Shown piece after piece: positions 56,245 to 64,000 of a stretch of 64,000 nucleotides of DNA. The translations under genes were made by a program, and so were the position numbers. This DNA is from Micromonospora terminaliae (GTDB taxonomy: Bacteria; Actinomycetota; Actinomycetes; Mycobacteriales; Micromonosporaceae): contig NZ_CP045309.1 in assembly GCF_009671205.1 (NCBI RefSeq), positions 4,092,001 to 4,156,000 on the forward strand, in the 5' to 3' direction. The notes below the pieces were generated by a model. The model searched no databases, had not been told where the DNA came from, and saw nothing but the letters and a program-made list of their open reading frames with translations. Positions within the stretch are counted from its first letter, which is position 1, and each line of letters opens with the position of its first letter.

Positions 56245-57267
56245 TCAGTTCTGGGCCAGCAGTTCGCCCACGTAGCGTGCCACGGCCCGCACCGTGGCGA
56301 TGGTGCCGGGGTAGTCCATCCGGGTCGGGCCGAGCACGCCGAGACCACCCACGATCGTGCTGCCCGGGCCGTACCCGGTGCTGACCACCGAGGCGGCGCG
56401 CAGGTTGTCGATCTCGTTCTCGTCGCCGATGAGCACCCGGGTGGTGCTCGGCTCGGCCTCGCCGATCAGCTTGAGCAGCACGACCTCCTCCTCGAGCGCC
56501 TCGAGGATCGGACGCAGCGAGCCCTGGAAGTCGAGCAGGCCGCCCCGGGTCAGGTTGGCCGTGCCGGCCAGCGCGATGCGCTCCTCGTGCCGCTCGACCA
56601 GCGTCTCGAGCAGGACGCTGGAGAGGGTGGCCATGGCCGGGCGCAGCTGCGGGGTGGACTCGTCGACGAGGGCCTGCACCAGCGGCGGGGTGTCGGACAG
56701 CCGGCTGCCGACCAGCTTCTCGTTGACCACCCGGCGCAGGTCGGTCACGTCGTCGGCGGCGACCGGGCCGGGCAGCTCGACCAGCCGCTGCTCGACCCGG
56801 CCGGTGTCGGCGATCATGACGACCATCAGCCGGGTGGTGGAGATCGGCACAAGCTCCAGGTGGCGCACCTTGGAGCGGGCCAGGCTCGGGTACTGCACCA
56901 CGGCGACCTGCCGGGTGAGCTGGGCGAGCAGCCGGACCGTGCGGTGCACCACGTCGTCGAGGTCGACAGCGCCGACCAGGAAGCGCTCGATGGCCCGGCG
57001 CTCGGCCGGGCTGAGCGGCTTGACCCGGGACAGCCGGTCGACGAAGAGCCGGTAGCCGCGGTCGGTGGGCACCCGGCCGGCGCTCGTGTGCGGCTGCCGG
57101 ATGTAGCCCTCCTCCTCCAGCACCGCCATGTCGTTGCGCACGGTCGCCGGGGAGACGCCCAGCTGGTGGCGCTCGACCAGGGCCTTGCTGCCGACCGGCT
57201 CCTGCGTGGCGACGTAGTCCTCGACGATCGCGCGCAGCACGGCGAGCTTGCGGTCGTCGAGACCCAT
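56245..57267 (-). CDS. hrcA: Heat-inducible repressor HrcA
   Basis: HrcA represses class I heat shock genes by binding CIRCE. The 340-residue protein starts [20 protein letters not shown] (helix-turn-helix: [21 protein letters not shown]), then the GAF-like dimerisation part. The start is fixed by AGGAGGTG five bases upstream, with an in-frame ATG 30 bases earlier less likely. A CIRCE operator lies 55 bases in front, so the hrcA-dnaJ-rsmE operon is autoregulated. Confidence 0.97.
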   Translation of the reverse strand: MGLDDRKLAVLRAIVEDYVATQEPVGSKALVERHQLGVSPATVRNDMAVLEEEGYIRQPHTSAGRVPTDRGYRLFVDRLSRVKPLSPAERRAIERFLVGAVDLDDVVHRTVRLLAQLTRQVAVVQYPSLARSKVRHLELVPISTTRLMVVMIADTGRVEQRLVELPGPVAADDVTDLRRVVNEKLVGSRLSDTPPLVQALVDESTPQLRPAMATLSSVLLETLVERHEERIALAGTANLTRGGLLDFQGSLRPILEALEEEVVLLKLIGEAEPSTTRVLIGDENEIDNLRAASVVSTGYGPGSTIVGGLGVLGPTRMDYPGTIATVRAVARYVGELLAQN

Positions 57268-57321
57268 CTCCCCACCTCCTGACGCACCTCGTCGCACCGG
57301 CGCGGGGCGTCCGCCGGGCGT

Positions 57322-57348
57322 CTGGCACTCGACTGTAGCGAGTGCCAG
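57322..57348. promoter_or_regulatory. CIRCE operator
   Basis: CTGGCACTC - nine bases (GACTGTAGC) - GAGTGCCAG is a perfect inverted repeat with the CIRCE geometry (consensus TTAGCACTC-N9-GAGTGCTAA). It is placed upstream of hrcA on the reverse strand and in the gap before the forward-strand gene at 57498. Confidence 0.95.
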
Positions 57349-57497
57349 TCTACGTCGGCGGGCCCGCCGACGCGATGATCAGCGACGCACCCCCGGTGCG
57401 GGCCGCCGCACAGCCGGTCCGCCACGGCCGAACAGCCGGACATCCCGGGCGATCTCGCTCTGGTGCGCCCTTGCCCCCGGGACCTACCGTGACGACC

Positions 57498-58139
57498 ATG
57501 ACTGAACCTCCTCGCCCTCCCGGAGCGGGGGACTCCGGCGCACCGCCGCCGGAGCCGACCCCGCCGTCGGCGCCGTACGGCTCGCCGTCGGCCGCCGAGC
57601 CACCCACCGCACCACTGTCCGGGGCACCGGCGGGGGGCGACTATCCCCCGCCCGGTGGCTATCCGCCGCCTCCCGGCGGCCAGCCGCCGTCGGGCGGCTA
57701 CCCACCCCCGGGCGGCTACCCCCCGCCGGGCGGCTACGCCCCCACGGGCGCCGGCTACCCGGGCGGCGGCGCCTACGGGCCGCCCGTCGGCTACGCCAAC
57801 AACGACGACAAGACCTGGGCCCTCGTCGCGCACTTCGGCGGCGCGGCCGGGATGTTCGTCGGCGGCGGCGTGCTGGGCTGGGTCGCCCCGCTGGTCGCCC
57901 TGCTCGCCCGCGGCAACCAGTCGCCGACCGTCCGCGCGCACGCGATCGCCGCGCTCAACTTCCAGCTCATCTGGTCGATCATCGCGCTGGTGGGCTGGAT
58001 CCTCGCCTGCATCCTGATCGGCTTCGTGATCGGTTTCGGCGCGATGATCGTCGGCATCATCTTCGGCATCCTGGCCGGGGTGAAGGCCAACGAGGGGCAG
58101 CTCTACCGCTACCCGATGTCGGCCAGCCTGATCAAGTGA
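57498..58139 (+). CDS. DUF4870-type membrane protein with Gly/Pro/Tyr-rich N-terminus
   Basis: The 213-residue protein has an N-terminal 100 residues of low complexity, with GGYPPP repeated. Two to four membrane helices follow, with the family hallmark DDKTWALVAHFGG and SPTVRAHAIAALNFQLIWS, and a short tail NEGQLYRYPMS. DUF4870 (Tic20-like fold) proteins are common in Gram-positive bacteria with no known function. Confidence 0.85.
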   Translation: MTEPPRPPGAGDSGAPPPEPTPPSAPYGSPSAAEPPTAPLSGAPAGGDYPPPGGYPPPPGGQPPSGGYPPPGGYPPPGGYAPTGAGYPGGGAYGPPVGYANNDDKTWALVAHFGGAAGMFVGGGVLGWVAPLVALLARGNQSPTVRAHAIAALNFQLIWSIIALVGWILACILIGFVIGFGAMIVGIIFGILAGVKANEGQLYRYPMSASLIK

Positions 58140-58146
58140 CCCGCCC

Positions 58147-58179
58147 CCGGCCGGCTCCCCTTCCCGGGGGGCCGGCCGG
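58147..58179. terminator. Bidirectional terminator hairpin
   Basis: CCGGCCGGC (58147-58155) pairs with GCCGGCCGG (58171-58179), with an inner CCCC/GGGG stem. It lies between the convergent DUF4870 gene and hemW. Confidence 0.8.
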
Positions 58180-58184
58180 TCCGG

Positions 58185-59408
58185 TCAGGGCAGCAGGTCG
58201 CGGACGACCGCGTCGGCGAGCAGCCGGCCGCGCAGGGTGAGCACCGCCCGGCCGGCGGCGTACGCCTCGGCGTCCAGCAGGCCGTCGGCCCGGGCCCGCT
58301 CGGCGCCCGCCCGGCCCGCCTCGTCGAGCCCGGACAGGGGCAGGCCGGTGGCGAGCCGCAGCCGCAGCATCACGTCCTCCATGTGCGCCTCGTCCCGCGT
58401 GAGCACCTCCCGGGCCAGGCCGGGCGACTCCCCGGCGGCCAGCCGCTGGGCGTACGCCGTCGGGTGCTTGACGTTCCACCAGCGCACCCCGCCGACGTGG
58501 CTGTGCGCCCCCGGGCCCAGGCCCCACCAGTCGGCGCCGGTCCAGTAGAGCAGGTTGTGCCGGCACCGGGCCGCGTCGGAGCGGGCCCAGTTGGAGACCT
58601 CGTACCAGGAGAAGCCGGCCGCGCCGAGGGCCGCCTCCGCCGCGAGGTAGCGGTCCGCCGCCACGTCGTCACTGGGGTACGGCAGCTCGCCGCGCCGCAT
58701 CCGGGCGGCCAGCCGGGTGCCGTCCTCCACGATGAGGGCGTACGCGCTGACGTGGTCCACGCCCGCGGCGACCACCTGGTCCAGCGAGGCGGCGAAGTCC
58801 TCGGCGCTCTCCCCCGGCGTGCCGTAGATCAGGTCCAGGTTCACGTGGTCGAACCCGGCGTCCCGCGCCTCCAGCGCGGCGGCGGTGGCCCGGCCGGCGC
58901 TGTGCTGCCGGTCGAGGATCGCCAGCACCCCGGGCGACGCCGACTGCATGCCCAGCGAGATCCGGGTGTAGCCGGCGGCCCGCAGCGTCTTGAGCGACTC
59001 CGGGGTGACCGTCTCGGGGTTGGCCTCGGTGGTCACCTCGGCGCCGGCGGCCAGCCCCCAGGTGCGGTCGATGCCGTCGAGGATCCGGGCCAGGTCGTCG
59101 GCCGGGAGCAGGGTGGGGGTGCCCCCGCCCACGAAGACGGTGTCGACGCGGGGCGGCGGGGTGTCGCCCAGCACCCGGCCGGCGAGGGCCAGCTCGGCCA
59201 GCACCGTGTCGGCGTACGTCTCGCGGCCGGCACCGCCGCCCAGCTCAGCGGCCGTGTAGGTGTTGAAGTCGCAGTAGCCGCACCGGCTGGCGCAGAACGG
59301 GACGTGCACGTACACGCCGAAGCCGCGCGCGCCGACGGCGCGGCGGGCGGCAGCGGGCAGCGCCCCGTCGCGCGGGACGGGTTCGCCTTCTGGAAGGACG
59401 CCGGGCAT
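58185..59408 (-). CDS. hemW: Radical SAM heme chaperone HemW
   Basis: The 407-residue protein has the radical-SAM Cys triad CASRCGYC (39, 43, 46), preceded by VYVHVPF, and GGGTPTLL in the SAM fold, with the C-terminal HemW domain (EVSNWAR and the NLLYWTGADWWGLGPGAHSH block). HemW inserts heme into respiratory enzymes and is often mistaken for an oxygen-independent coproporphyrinogen oxidase. The ATG lies 19 bases from the ATG of the divergent enoyl-CoA hydratase gene. Confidence 0.93.
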   Translation of the reverse strand: MPGVLPEGEPVPRDGALPAAARRAVGARGFGVYVHVPFCASRCGYCDFNTYTAAELGGGAGRETYADTVLAELALAGRVLGDTPPPRVDTVFVGGGTPTLLPADDLARILDGIDRTWGLAAGAEVTTEANPETVTPESLKTLRAAGYTRISLGMQSASPGVLAILDRQHSAGRATAAALEARDAGFDHVNLDLIYGTPGESAEDFAASLDQVVAAGVDHVSAYALIVEDGTRLAARMRRGELPYPSDDVAADRYLAAEAALGAAGFSWYEVSNWARSDAARCRHNLLYWTGADWWGLGPGAHSHVGGVRWWNVKHPTAYAQRLAAGESPGLAREVLTRDEAHMEDVMLRLRLATGLPLSGLDEAGRAGAERARADGLLDAEAYAAGRAVLTLRGRLLADAVVRDLLP

Positions 59409-59427
59409 GGCCACTAGTGTGCCCGGC

Positions 59428-60213
59428 ATGACCTCTCCGGACGCTCTCGTGCGGGTCGCCACGGCCCGCGGGGTGACCACCCTCACCCTGGACAGCCCGC
59501 ACAACCGCAACGCGCTCTCCACCCCGCTGATGACCCAGCTGCTGGCCGGGCTGGCCGCGGCGGTCGCCGACGACGCGGTCCGGGCGATCGTGCTGGACCA
59601 CACCGGCCCGGTGTTCTGCTCCGGGGCGGACCTCAAGGAGACCGCCGCTGCGTACGCCAGCGGGTCGGTGCCGGCCGGGATGCTGGGCGACGTGCTGGTC
59701 GCGGTCCGGGAGTGCCCGAAGCCGGTGCTCGCGCGGGTGGCCGGGCCGGCGCGGGCCGGCGGCCTGGGCCTGATTGCCGCCGCCGACCTGGCGGTCTGCG
59801 CCGAGGAGGCCACGTTCGCCTTCACCGAGGTCCGGATCGGGGTGATCCCCGCGGTGATCTCGGCGACCGTGCTGCCGCGGCTGCACCCCCGGGCCGCCGC
59901 CGAGCTGTACCTGACCGGCGACACCTTCGACGGCCGGCGGGCCGCCGAGATCGGCCTGGTCACCGCCGCCGTGCCGGCGGACGCGCTGGACGCCGCGGTC
60001 GAGCGCTACTGCGCCTCGCTCGTGAAGGGCGCGCCGAAGGCCCTCGCCGGGACCAAGGCGCTGCTGCGCCGGCCGGCCGCCACCGATCTGCGCGCCGAGA
60101 TCACCGAGTTGGCCGCCCTCTCCACCGGGTACTTCCTGTCCGAGGAGGGCCGGGAGGGCGTCCTCGCGTTCCGGGAGAAGCGGCCCGCGGCCTGGGTACC
60201 CGCCGCAGACTGA
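59428..60213 (+). CDS. Enoyl-CoA hydratase/isomerase family protein
   Basis: The 261-residue crotonase-fold protein shows the first oxyanion-hole loop (HNRNALSTPLM), the second in FCSGADLKE and the ARAGGLGLIAAADLAVC turn. Members hydrate enoyl-CoA esters in beta-oxidation. The preferred ATG (59428) gives MTSPDALVRVATARGVTT; an upstream in-frame ATG at 59407 overlaps hemW. Substrate is unknown; an acyl-CoA dehydrogenase gene occurs at 28998. Confidence 0.9.
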   Translation: MTSPDALVRVATARGVTTLTLDSPHNRNALSTPLMTQLLAGLAAAVADDAVRAIVLDHTGPVFCSGADLKETAAAYASGSVPAGMLGDVLVAVRECPKPVLARVAGPARAGGLGLIAAADLAVCAEEATFAFTEVRIGVIPAVISATVLPRLHPRAAAELYLTGDTFDGRRAAEIGLVTAAVPADALDAAVERYCASLVKGAPKALAGTKALLRRPAATDLRAEITELAALSTGYFLSEEGREGVLAFREKRPAAWVPAAD

Positions 60214-60334
60214 GGCCGAGGGGCGTCCCCGGACGCGGCGCGTGGCGGGGCGGTGACGGAGCGGGAGCCGTCCGGTCGGCCGACCCGGACACGGGAGTGG
60301 GCGACGTACGCTTGGCGGGCTGTCGGGACAGGGG

Positions 60335-61195
60335 GTGCGGGTGCGAACGCGAGCGGCGATCGTGGCATCGGGTGTGGTGGTGGCGGTGCTGGCCCTGCTC
60401 GGCGTGTGGTTCGTCGCGAAGCAGTTCGGGCACCACCTGCGGCTGCCGACGGCCACCCGCACCTGCACCGTCCAGGCCGACGGCGAGGTCGTGCTCGGCG
60501 CCGACCAGATGGCCAACGCGGCCACCATCGCGGCCATCGGGGTGCAGCGCGGGATGCCCGAACGGGCCGTCGTGGTGGCGCTGGCGACGGCGTACCAGGA
60601 GTCGCACCTGCGCAACATCGCCCACGGCGACCGGGACTCGCTCGGCCTGTTCCAGCAGCGCCCGAGCCAGGGCTGGGGCACCCCCGAGGAGATCCGCGAC
60701 CCGCGCTACGCGGCGACGAAGTTCTACGCCGCGCTGAAGAAGGTCAGGGGCTGGGAGAAGCTGCGGGTCACCGAGGCCGCCCAGCGGGTGCAGCGGTCGG
60801 CCTACCCCGAGGCGTACGAGAAGTGGGCCGACGAGTCGCAGGTGCTCACCCGCGCGCTGCTCGGCAACGCGACCGGAGCGGTGGCGTGCACGGTCGGCCC
60901 GACGCCGACGATGCGCGGCCCGGCCGCCGCCAGCGCCCTCATGCAGAGCCTCGCCCTGGACTGGGGGCTGCCGGAGCTGAGCTCGGGCACCGACCTGACC
61001 GGGCTCACCGTGCCGGCGGCCGACAGCCGCAACGGCTGGCGGTACGCCCACTGGCTGGTCTCGCACGCCGACGACCACGGCGTGAAGCGGGTCCGCTTCG
61101 GCAGCCTGGAATGGACGGCCGAGCAGGGCACCTGGGGCCGGGTGAAGGGTGATCCGACGACCCAGGTGCTGGCCGAGGTCTTCGCCGCGACCTGA
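60335..61195 (+). CDS. Secreted or membrane-anchored lysozyme-like protein
   Basis: The 286-residue product has a signal-anchor helix (about 7-26, RAAIVASGVVVAVLALLGVW). The body begins with VLGADQMANAATIAAIGVQRGMP and ALATAYQESHLRN, where the Glu (QESHLRN) and the SLGLFQQRPSQGWG block resemble transglycosylase/lysozyme-like active sites of actinobacterial cell wall proteins. This similarity is by motif only. The second half has no recognised fold. The start is GTG 60335; a second GTG lies two codons later. Confidence 0.75.
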   Translation: MRVRTRAAIVASGVVVAVLALLGVWFVAKQFGHHLRLPTATRTCTVQADGEVVLGADQMANAATIAAIGVQRGMPERAVVVALATAYQESHLRNIAHGDRDSLGLFQQRPSQGWGTPEEIRDPRYAATKFYAALKKVRGWEKLRVTEAAQRVQRSAYPEAYEKWADESQVLTRALLGNATGAVACTVGPTPTMRGPAAASALMQSLALDWGLPELSSGTDLTGLTVPAADSRNGWRYAHWLVSHADDHGVKRVRFGSLEWTAEQGTWGRVKGDPTTQVLAEVFAAT

Positions 61196-61203
61196 CCCGC
61201 CGA

Positions 61204-61845
61204 TCAGGCGACGGTGCCGAGCCGGCGGCGGACCTTCGCCTGCACCGACTCGGGCAGGTCCGGCACGTCGAGCAGGCGCGGCAGCAGCTCCGGCTCCAGC
61301 GTGGTCGCCCGGAACACCTCGCCGATCGTCACCCCGTGCGCCGGCCGGTCGACCACCTCGACGGGATCGCCCGCGCCCACGTCGCCCTCGCGCAGCACCC
61401 GCAGGTACGCCCCGGGCGCCCCGTGGACGGTGAACCGCTTGATCAGGTCGGGCATGCCCCAGAACCCGGCGAAGGTGCGGCACGGCGTGCGCGGCTTGGT
61501 CACCTGGAGGACGGCGGAGCCGACCGCCCAGCTCTCGCCGATCACGGCGCCCGTCACGTCCACCGCCCAGGTGGTGAGGTTCTCGCCGAAGGCGCCCGGC
61601 CGCAGCGTCCGGCCCAGCTCGGCGGCCCACCAGCCGGCGTCCTCCTCGGCGTACGCGTAGACCGCCTGGTCGGGGCCGCCGTGGTGGGCCCGCTCGCCGA
61701 TGAAGTCGCCGGTGACCCCGCCGAACCGGATCGCCACCCGGCCGTCGACCGGCCGCTTGTCGATGCCGCTGCGTCCGCTCGGGTCGCCCGCCCACTCCGC
61801 CTCGGTCACCCCGCCGATGTTCACCGCCGCCAGCCTGCCCGTCAT
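61204..61845 (-). CDS. MOSC-domain protein
   Basis: The 213-residue product (MTGRLAAVNIGGVTEAEW...) has the YiiM-like MOSC fold with HHGGPDQAVYAYAEEDAGWW, GAFGENLTTWAVDV and the conserved Cys in PRTPCRTFAGFWG. MOSC domains bind sulfur or molybdenum cofactor and act in detoxification of N-hydroxylated compounds. The ATG at 61845 is preferred over one 24 bases upstream. It is convergent with the lysozyme-like gene, 8 bases away. Confidence 0.9.
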   Translation of the reverse strand: MTGRLAAVNIGGVTEAEWAGDPSGRSGIDKRPVDGRVAIRFGGVTGDFIGERAHHGGPDQAVYAYAEEDAGWWAAELGRTLRPGAFGENLTTWAVDVTGAVIGESWAVGSAVLQVTKPRTPCRTFAGFWGMPDLIKRFTVHGAPGAYLRVLREGDVGAGDPVEVVDRPAHGVTIGEVFRATTLEPELLPRLLDVPDLPESVQAKVRRRLGTVA

Positions 61846-61915
61846 GGCGGCCAGCCTAGGGGCCGCCACCGGGCGCGCGGAAACGGGTTCCTCCCCCCGG
61901 CGCCCGGCGGACCGC

Positions 61916-62746
61916 TCAGCCCTTGACCGCCCCGGCGACCAGGCCGGAGACCATCCGGCGCTGGACCAGCAGGAAGAAGACGACCACCGGCAGCGTGAAC
62001 AGCGTCGAGGCGGCCATCACCGAACCCCAGGCGGTGTCGTCGCGCCCGAAGAAGAACGTCATGGCCACCGGAAGCGTGTACTTGTGCTGGTCGTTGACGA
62101 AGGTCAACGCGAAGATCAGCTCGTTCCAGGCGGTGATGAAGGAGAAGATGCTGGTGGCCACCAGGCCGGGGGCGACCAGCGGGAAGAGCACCTTGCGGAA
62201 GGTCTGGGCGCGGCTGGCCCCGTCGATGGCCGCCGCCTCCTCCAGTTCCTTGGGCACCGCGGCCACGAAGCCGCGCAGCATCCACACCGCGAACGGCAGC
62301 GAGAAGCCGAGGTACGTCAGGATCAGGCTGGGCAGCGTGTTGTAGAGCCCGAGCCGCTGGATCATCAGGAACAGCGGGATGACCAGCGCCTCCAGCGGGA
62401 TCATCTGCACCACGAGCAGCAGGATCAGGAAGGTCGTACGGAGCTTGAAGCGGAACCGGGCCACCGCGGTCGCGGCGAGCAGCGCGACCAGCCCGCTCAG
62501 CAGCACGGTGGCCACCGCCACCAGGGCGCTGTTCAGGAAGAAGTCCGTGAAGGTCACGCCCGGGATCAGGTTGCCGGTGAGGATCTCCCGGTAGTGCTCC
62601 AGGGTCGGCTCCGCCGGCACCGGGCGCGGCGTGGCCGAGAAGATCTCCTTGTTGGGCTTCAGCGAGGTGGCGACCATCCAGTAGACCGGGAAGGCCGCGA
62701 AGAGCGCGACCAGCAGGCCGGCGCCGTTGAGGGCGATCTTCTTCAC
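61916..62746 (-). CDS. Carbohydrate ABC transporter permease (MalG-type)
   Basis: The start is GTG overlapping the upstream permease stop (GTGA). The 276-residue protein has six helices and the EAA loop EEAAAIDGASRAQTFRKVLF. It is the second inner membrane subunit of a sugar importer of the CUT1 family. With the genes at 62743 and 63726, the order is binding protein, MalF-like, MalG-like. No ATPase is encoded in the window; CUT1 systems often use a shared MsiK-type ATPase encoded elsewhere. Confidence 0.92.
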   Translation of the reverse strand: MKKIALNGAGLLVALFAAFPVYWMVATSLKPNKEIFSATPRPVPAEPTLEHYREILTGNLIPGVTFTDFFLNSALVAVATVLLSGLVALLAATAVARFRFKLRTTFLILLLVVQMIPLEALVIPLFLMIQRLGLYNTLPSLILTYLGFSLPFAVWMLRGFVAAVPKELEEAAAIDGASRAQTFRKVLFPLVAPGLVATSIFSFITAWNELIFALTFVNDQHKYTLPVAMTFFFGRDDTAWGSVMAASTLFTLPVVVFFLLVQRRMVSGLVAGAVKG

Positions 62747-63729
62747 GACTCGTCCTCCTGCCGGAGCACCATGCGGACGTACACGCCGGTCACCACCAGC
62801 AGGATCAGGGTGAGGATGACGGCGATCGAGGAGCCCAGGCCGTACTTCGGCGGCGGCGAGAACGCCTCCGCGTACGAGTAGATCGACAGCATGAACGTCG
62901 ACCGGTCCTGGGTGCCGCCGGCCAGCACGAACTGCTGGGTGAAGACCTTGAAGTCCCAGATCGTGGAGAGCACCACGAGGATGCCGAAGACCGGCCGCAG
63001 CATCGGGAAGGTGACGGACCAGAAGACCCGCCACGGGCCGGCCCCGTCCACCCGGGCGGCCTCCTGGAGCTCGCTCGGCACGCTCTTCAGCCCGGCCAGC
63101 ACGCTGACGGCGATGAACGGGAACGAGTGCCAGACCACCACGAGGGTGAGGATGCCGAAGAAGAGCAGCGGGTCGTTGAACCAGCCGTAGCCGGTCCAGT
63201 CGCTGCGCCCGAACAGGGTCGTCGAGAGCCCGTCCGGAAGCTTGTTGAACAGCCAGGTCACCAGGCCGCTGGTGTCGTCGAAGATCCACTTCCAGACGAT
63301 GGTGCCGGTCAGCGCCGGGGTGGCCCAGGCCAGCATCACGCAGCTCGCCACGAACGTGGCCATCTTCCTGCCGAGCCGGTTGAGCAGCAGCCCGACCAGG
63401 GTGCCGAGGATCATGGTGAGCACCACGTTGGCCACGGCGAAGAGCACGGTGTTGCGCAGCACCGTACGGAAGAACGGGTCGCCGAGGATCTGCGCGTAGT
63501 TGGCCAGGCCCACCCACGGCCACTCGCGGTCCCCCCGCAACTGCCGGACGCTGTCCAGCTTGTAGAAGGACATCATCACGACCTGGCCGAGCGGCCAGAG
63601 CAGCAGCACTCCGATGATGGCCAGGCAGGGCAGGAGCAACAGGTACGGGAGGCGGTCCACGCGGCGGCGCCGCCGCGCGGGGGTCTCCCGCGCGGCGGCC
63701 TCGCCGGTGACCTCGGTCAGCGTGGTCAC
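62743..63729 (-). CDS. Carbohydrate ABC transporter permease (MalF-type)
   Basis: The GTG start overlaps the stop of the binding-protein gene (GTGA). The 328-residue product begins VTTLTEVTGEAAAR, has six helices after a cytoplasmic basic stretch (RRRRRVDRLPYLLLLPC) and the EAA loop LQEAARVDGAGPWRVFWSV. The start follows from the overlap; longer in-frame starts would lie inside the binding protein gene. Confidence 0.92.
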   Translation of the reverse strand: MTTLTEVTGEAAARETPARRRRRVDRLPYLLLLPCLAIIGVLLLWPLGQVVMMSFYKLDSVRQLRGDREWPWVGLANYAQILGDPFFRTVLRNTVLFAVANVVLTMILGTLVGLLLNRLGRKMATFVASCVMLAWATPALTGTIVWKWIFDDTSGLVTWLFNKLPDGLSTTLFGRSDWTGYGWFNDPLLFFGILTLVVVWHSFPFIAVSVLAGLKSVPSELQEAARVDGAGPWRVFWSVTFPMLRPVFGILVVLSTIWDFKVFTQQFVLAGGTQDRSTFMLSIYSYAEAFSPPPKYGLGSSIAVILTLILLVVTGVYVRMVLRQEDES

Positions 63730-64000
63730 TTGGCGTTGAGGATGCTTTCCATCTCGGTGGCCGCGTCGGCGGTGGCCTTCTCGACCGTCTTCTGGCCCTT
63801 GATGACCGAGCTGTTCATGGCCTGGGTGACCGTCTTGGTCCGGCTGACCTCGACCCACTTCGGGGTGAGCGGGGTCAGCTTGGTGTTCTGCATGGTGGTG
63901 GCGAACGCGGCCATCACCTTGTCGTTGGCGTAGTTGCCGCCGCCGACCAGGTCCTTGTAGACCGGGAAGAAGTTCAGGCTGCTCGCGAACTCCTGGTCCT
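63726..64000 (-). CDS. Sugar ABC transporter substrate-binding protein, C-terminal part
   Basis: Only the last 91 codons are in the window; the frame runs off its right edge. Recognisable segments are EFASSLNFFPVYKDL and the C-terminal helices TVTQAMNSSVIKGQKTVEKA. The tail (KTVEKATADAATEMESILNAK) is that of CUT1 family extracellular binding proteins. It starts the transport operon with the two permease genes. Confidence 0.85.
   Translation of the reverse strand, partial: DQEFASSLNFFPVYKDLVGGGNYANDKVMAAFATTMQNTKLTPLTPKWVEVSRTKTVTQAMNSSVIKGQKTVEKATADAATEMESILNAK

Noticed and set aside
57560..57760. Repeated GGYPPP coding sequence as a possible repeat element
   Set aside because: It is low-complexity protein sequence inside the DUF4870 gene and follows the codon frame, as in many Gram-positive membrane proteins.

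Overview
The window is very GC-rich (about 70-75 percent), with GTG/ATG starts, frequent ATGA/GTGA start-stop overlaps and protein families typical of filamentous actinobacteria (conservon-type kinase, roadblock protein, DUF3592, IdeR- and Zur-type sites, CIRCE, mycelial-type secreted C39 peptidase). The gene content and order (hrcA, dnaJ, rsmE, HIT, phoH, ybeY, CNNM, cdd-like, era, recO, uppS, znu-zur, glyS, dusB, ppdK, dgt, dnaG) match the conserved core block of Streptomyces and relatives. The style of the sequence, including TTGATCAA-type intergenic palindromes, suggests Micromonosporaceae (Micromonospora-like). That genus-level call is an inference. I saw no tRNA, rRNA, CRISPR array, insertion sequence or prophage.

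Layout. 1-3300: the end of a conservon-like signalling operon (sensor kinase, roadblock protein, orphan TAXI lipoprotein) and a DUF3592 membrane protein. 3316-17049: mostly reverse-strand housekeeping genes (dnaG, dgt, ppdK) with an ABC-2 exporter and its XRE regulator, a BCCT betaine transporter, an O-acyltransferase/SGNH protein and an iron-regulated siderophore-interacting protein. 17050-20769: a GH20 hexosaminidase, then a 0.9 kb non-coding stretch packed with three long inverted repeats and four direct repeats shaped like SigR-type promoters, then a secreted C39 peptidase-like protein. 20776-28127: dusB, glyS, small genes, and the zinc operon znuA-znuC-znuB-arsR-zur.

28176-43226 is the more variable part. 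It holds membrane proteins, an acyl-CoA dehydrogenase, a SIS-domain protein, an internally deleted AAC(3) relic, a TPP-riboswitch-controlled ECF thiamine-precursor transporter (ykoE-ykoD-ykoC) with a strange tandem repeat at the D/C junction, a NarL-type two-component system with a divergent membrane protein, gnd, pirin and several very small proteins. 43297-59408 is the conserved core run on the reverse strand (uppS-recO, era-cdd-CNNM-ybeY-phoH, HIT, rsmE-dnaJ-hrcA under CIRCE, hemW), interrupted by an acyltransferase, a serine beta-lactamase-like hydrolase and an SDR. The window ends with an enoyl-CoA hydratase, a lysozyme-like secreted protein, a MOSC protein and a sugar ABC transporter whose binding protein runs off the end.

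The least explained material is non-coding: the 19.15-20.06 kb region, a family of long intergenic palindromes (one of them shared between 19.35 and 34.65 kb), duplicated gene 3' ends at 36.1 and 45.9 kb, and a C-tract/hairpin/G-tract element at 54.2 kb.
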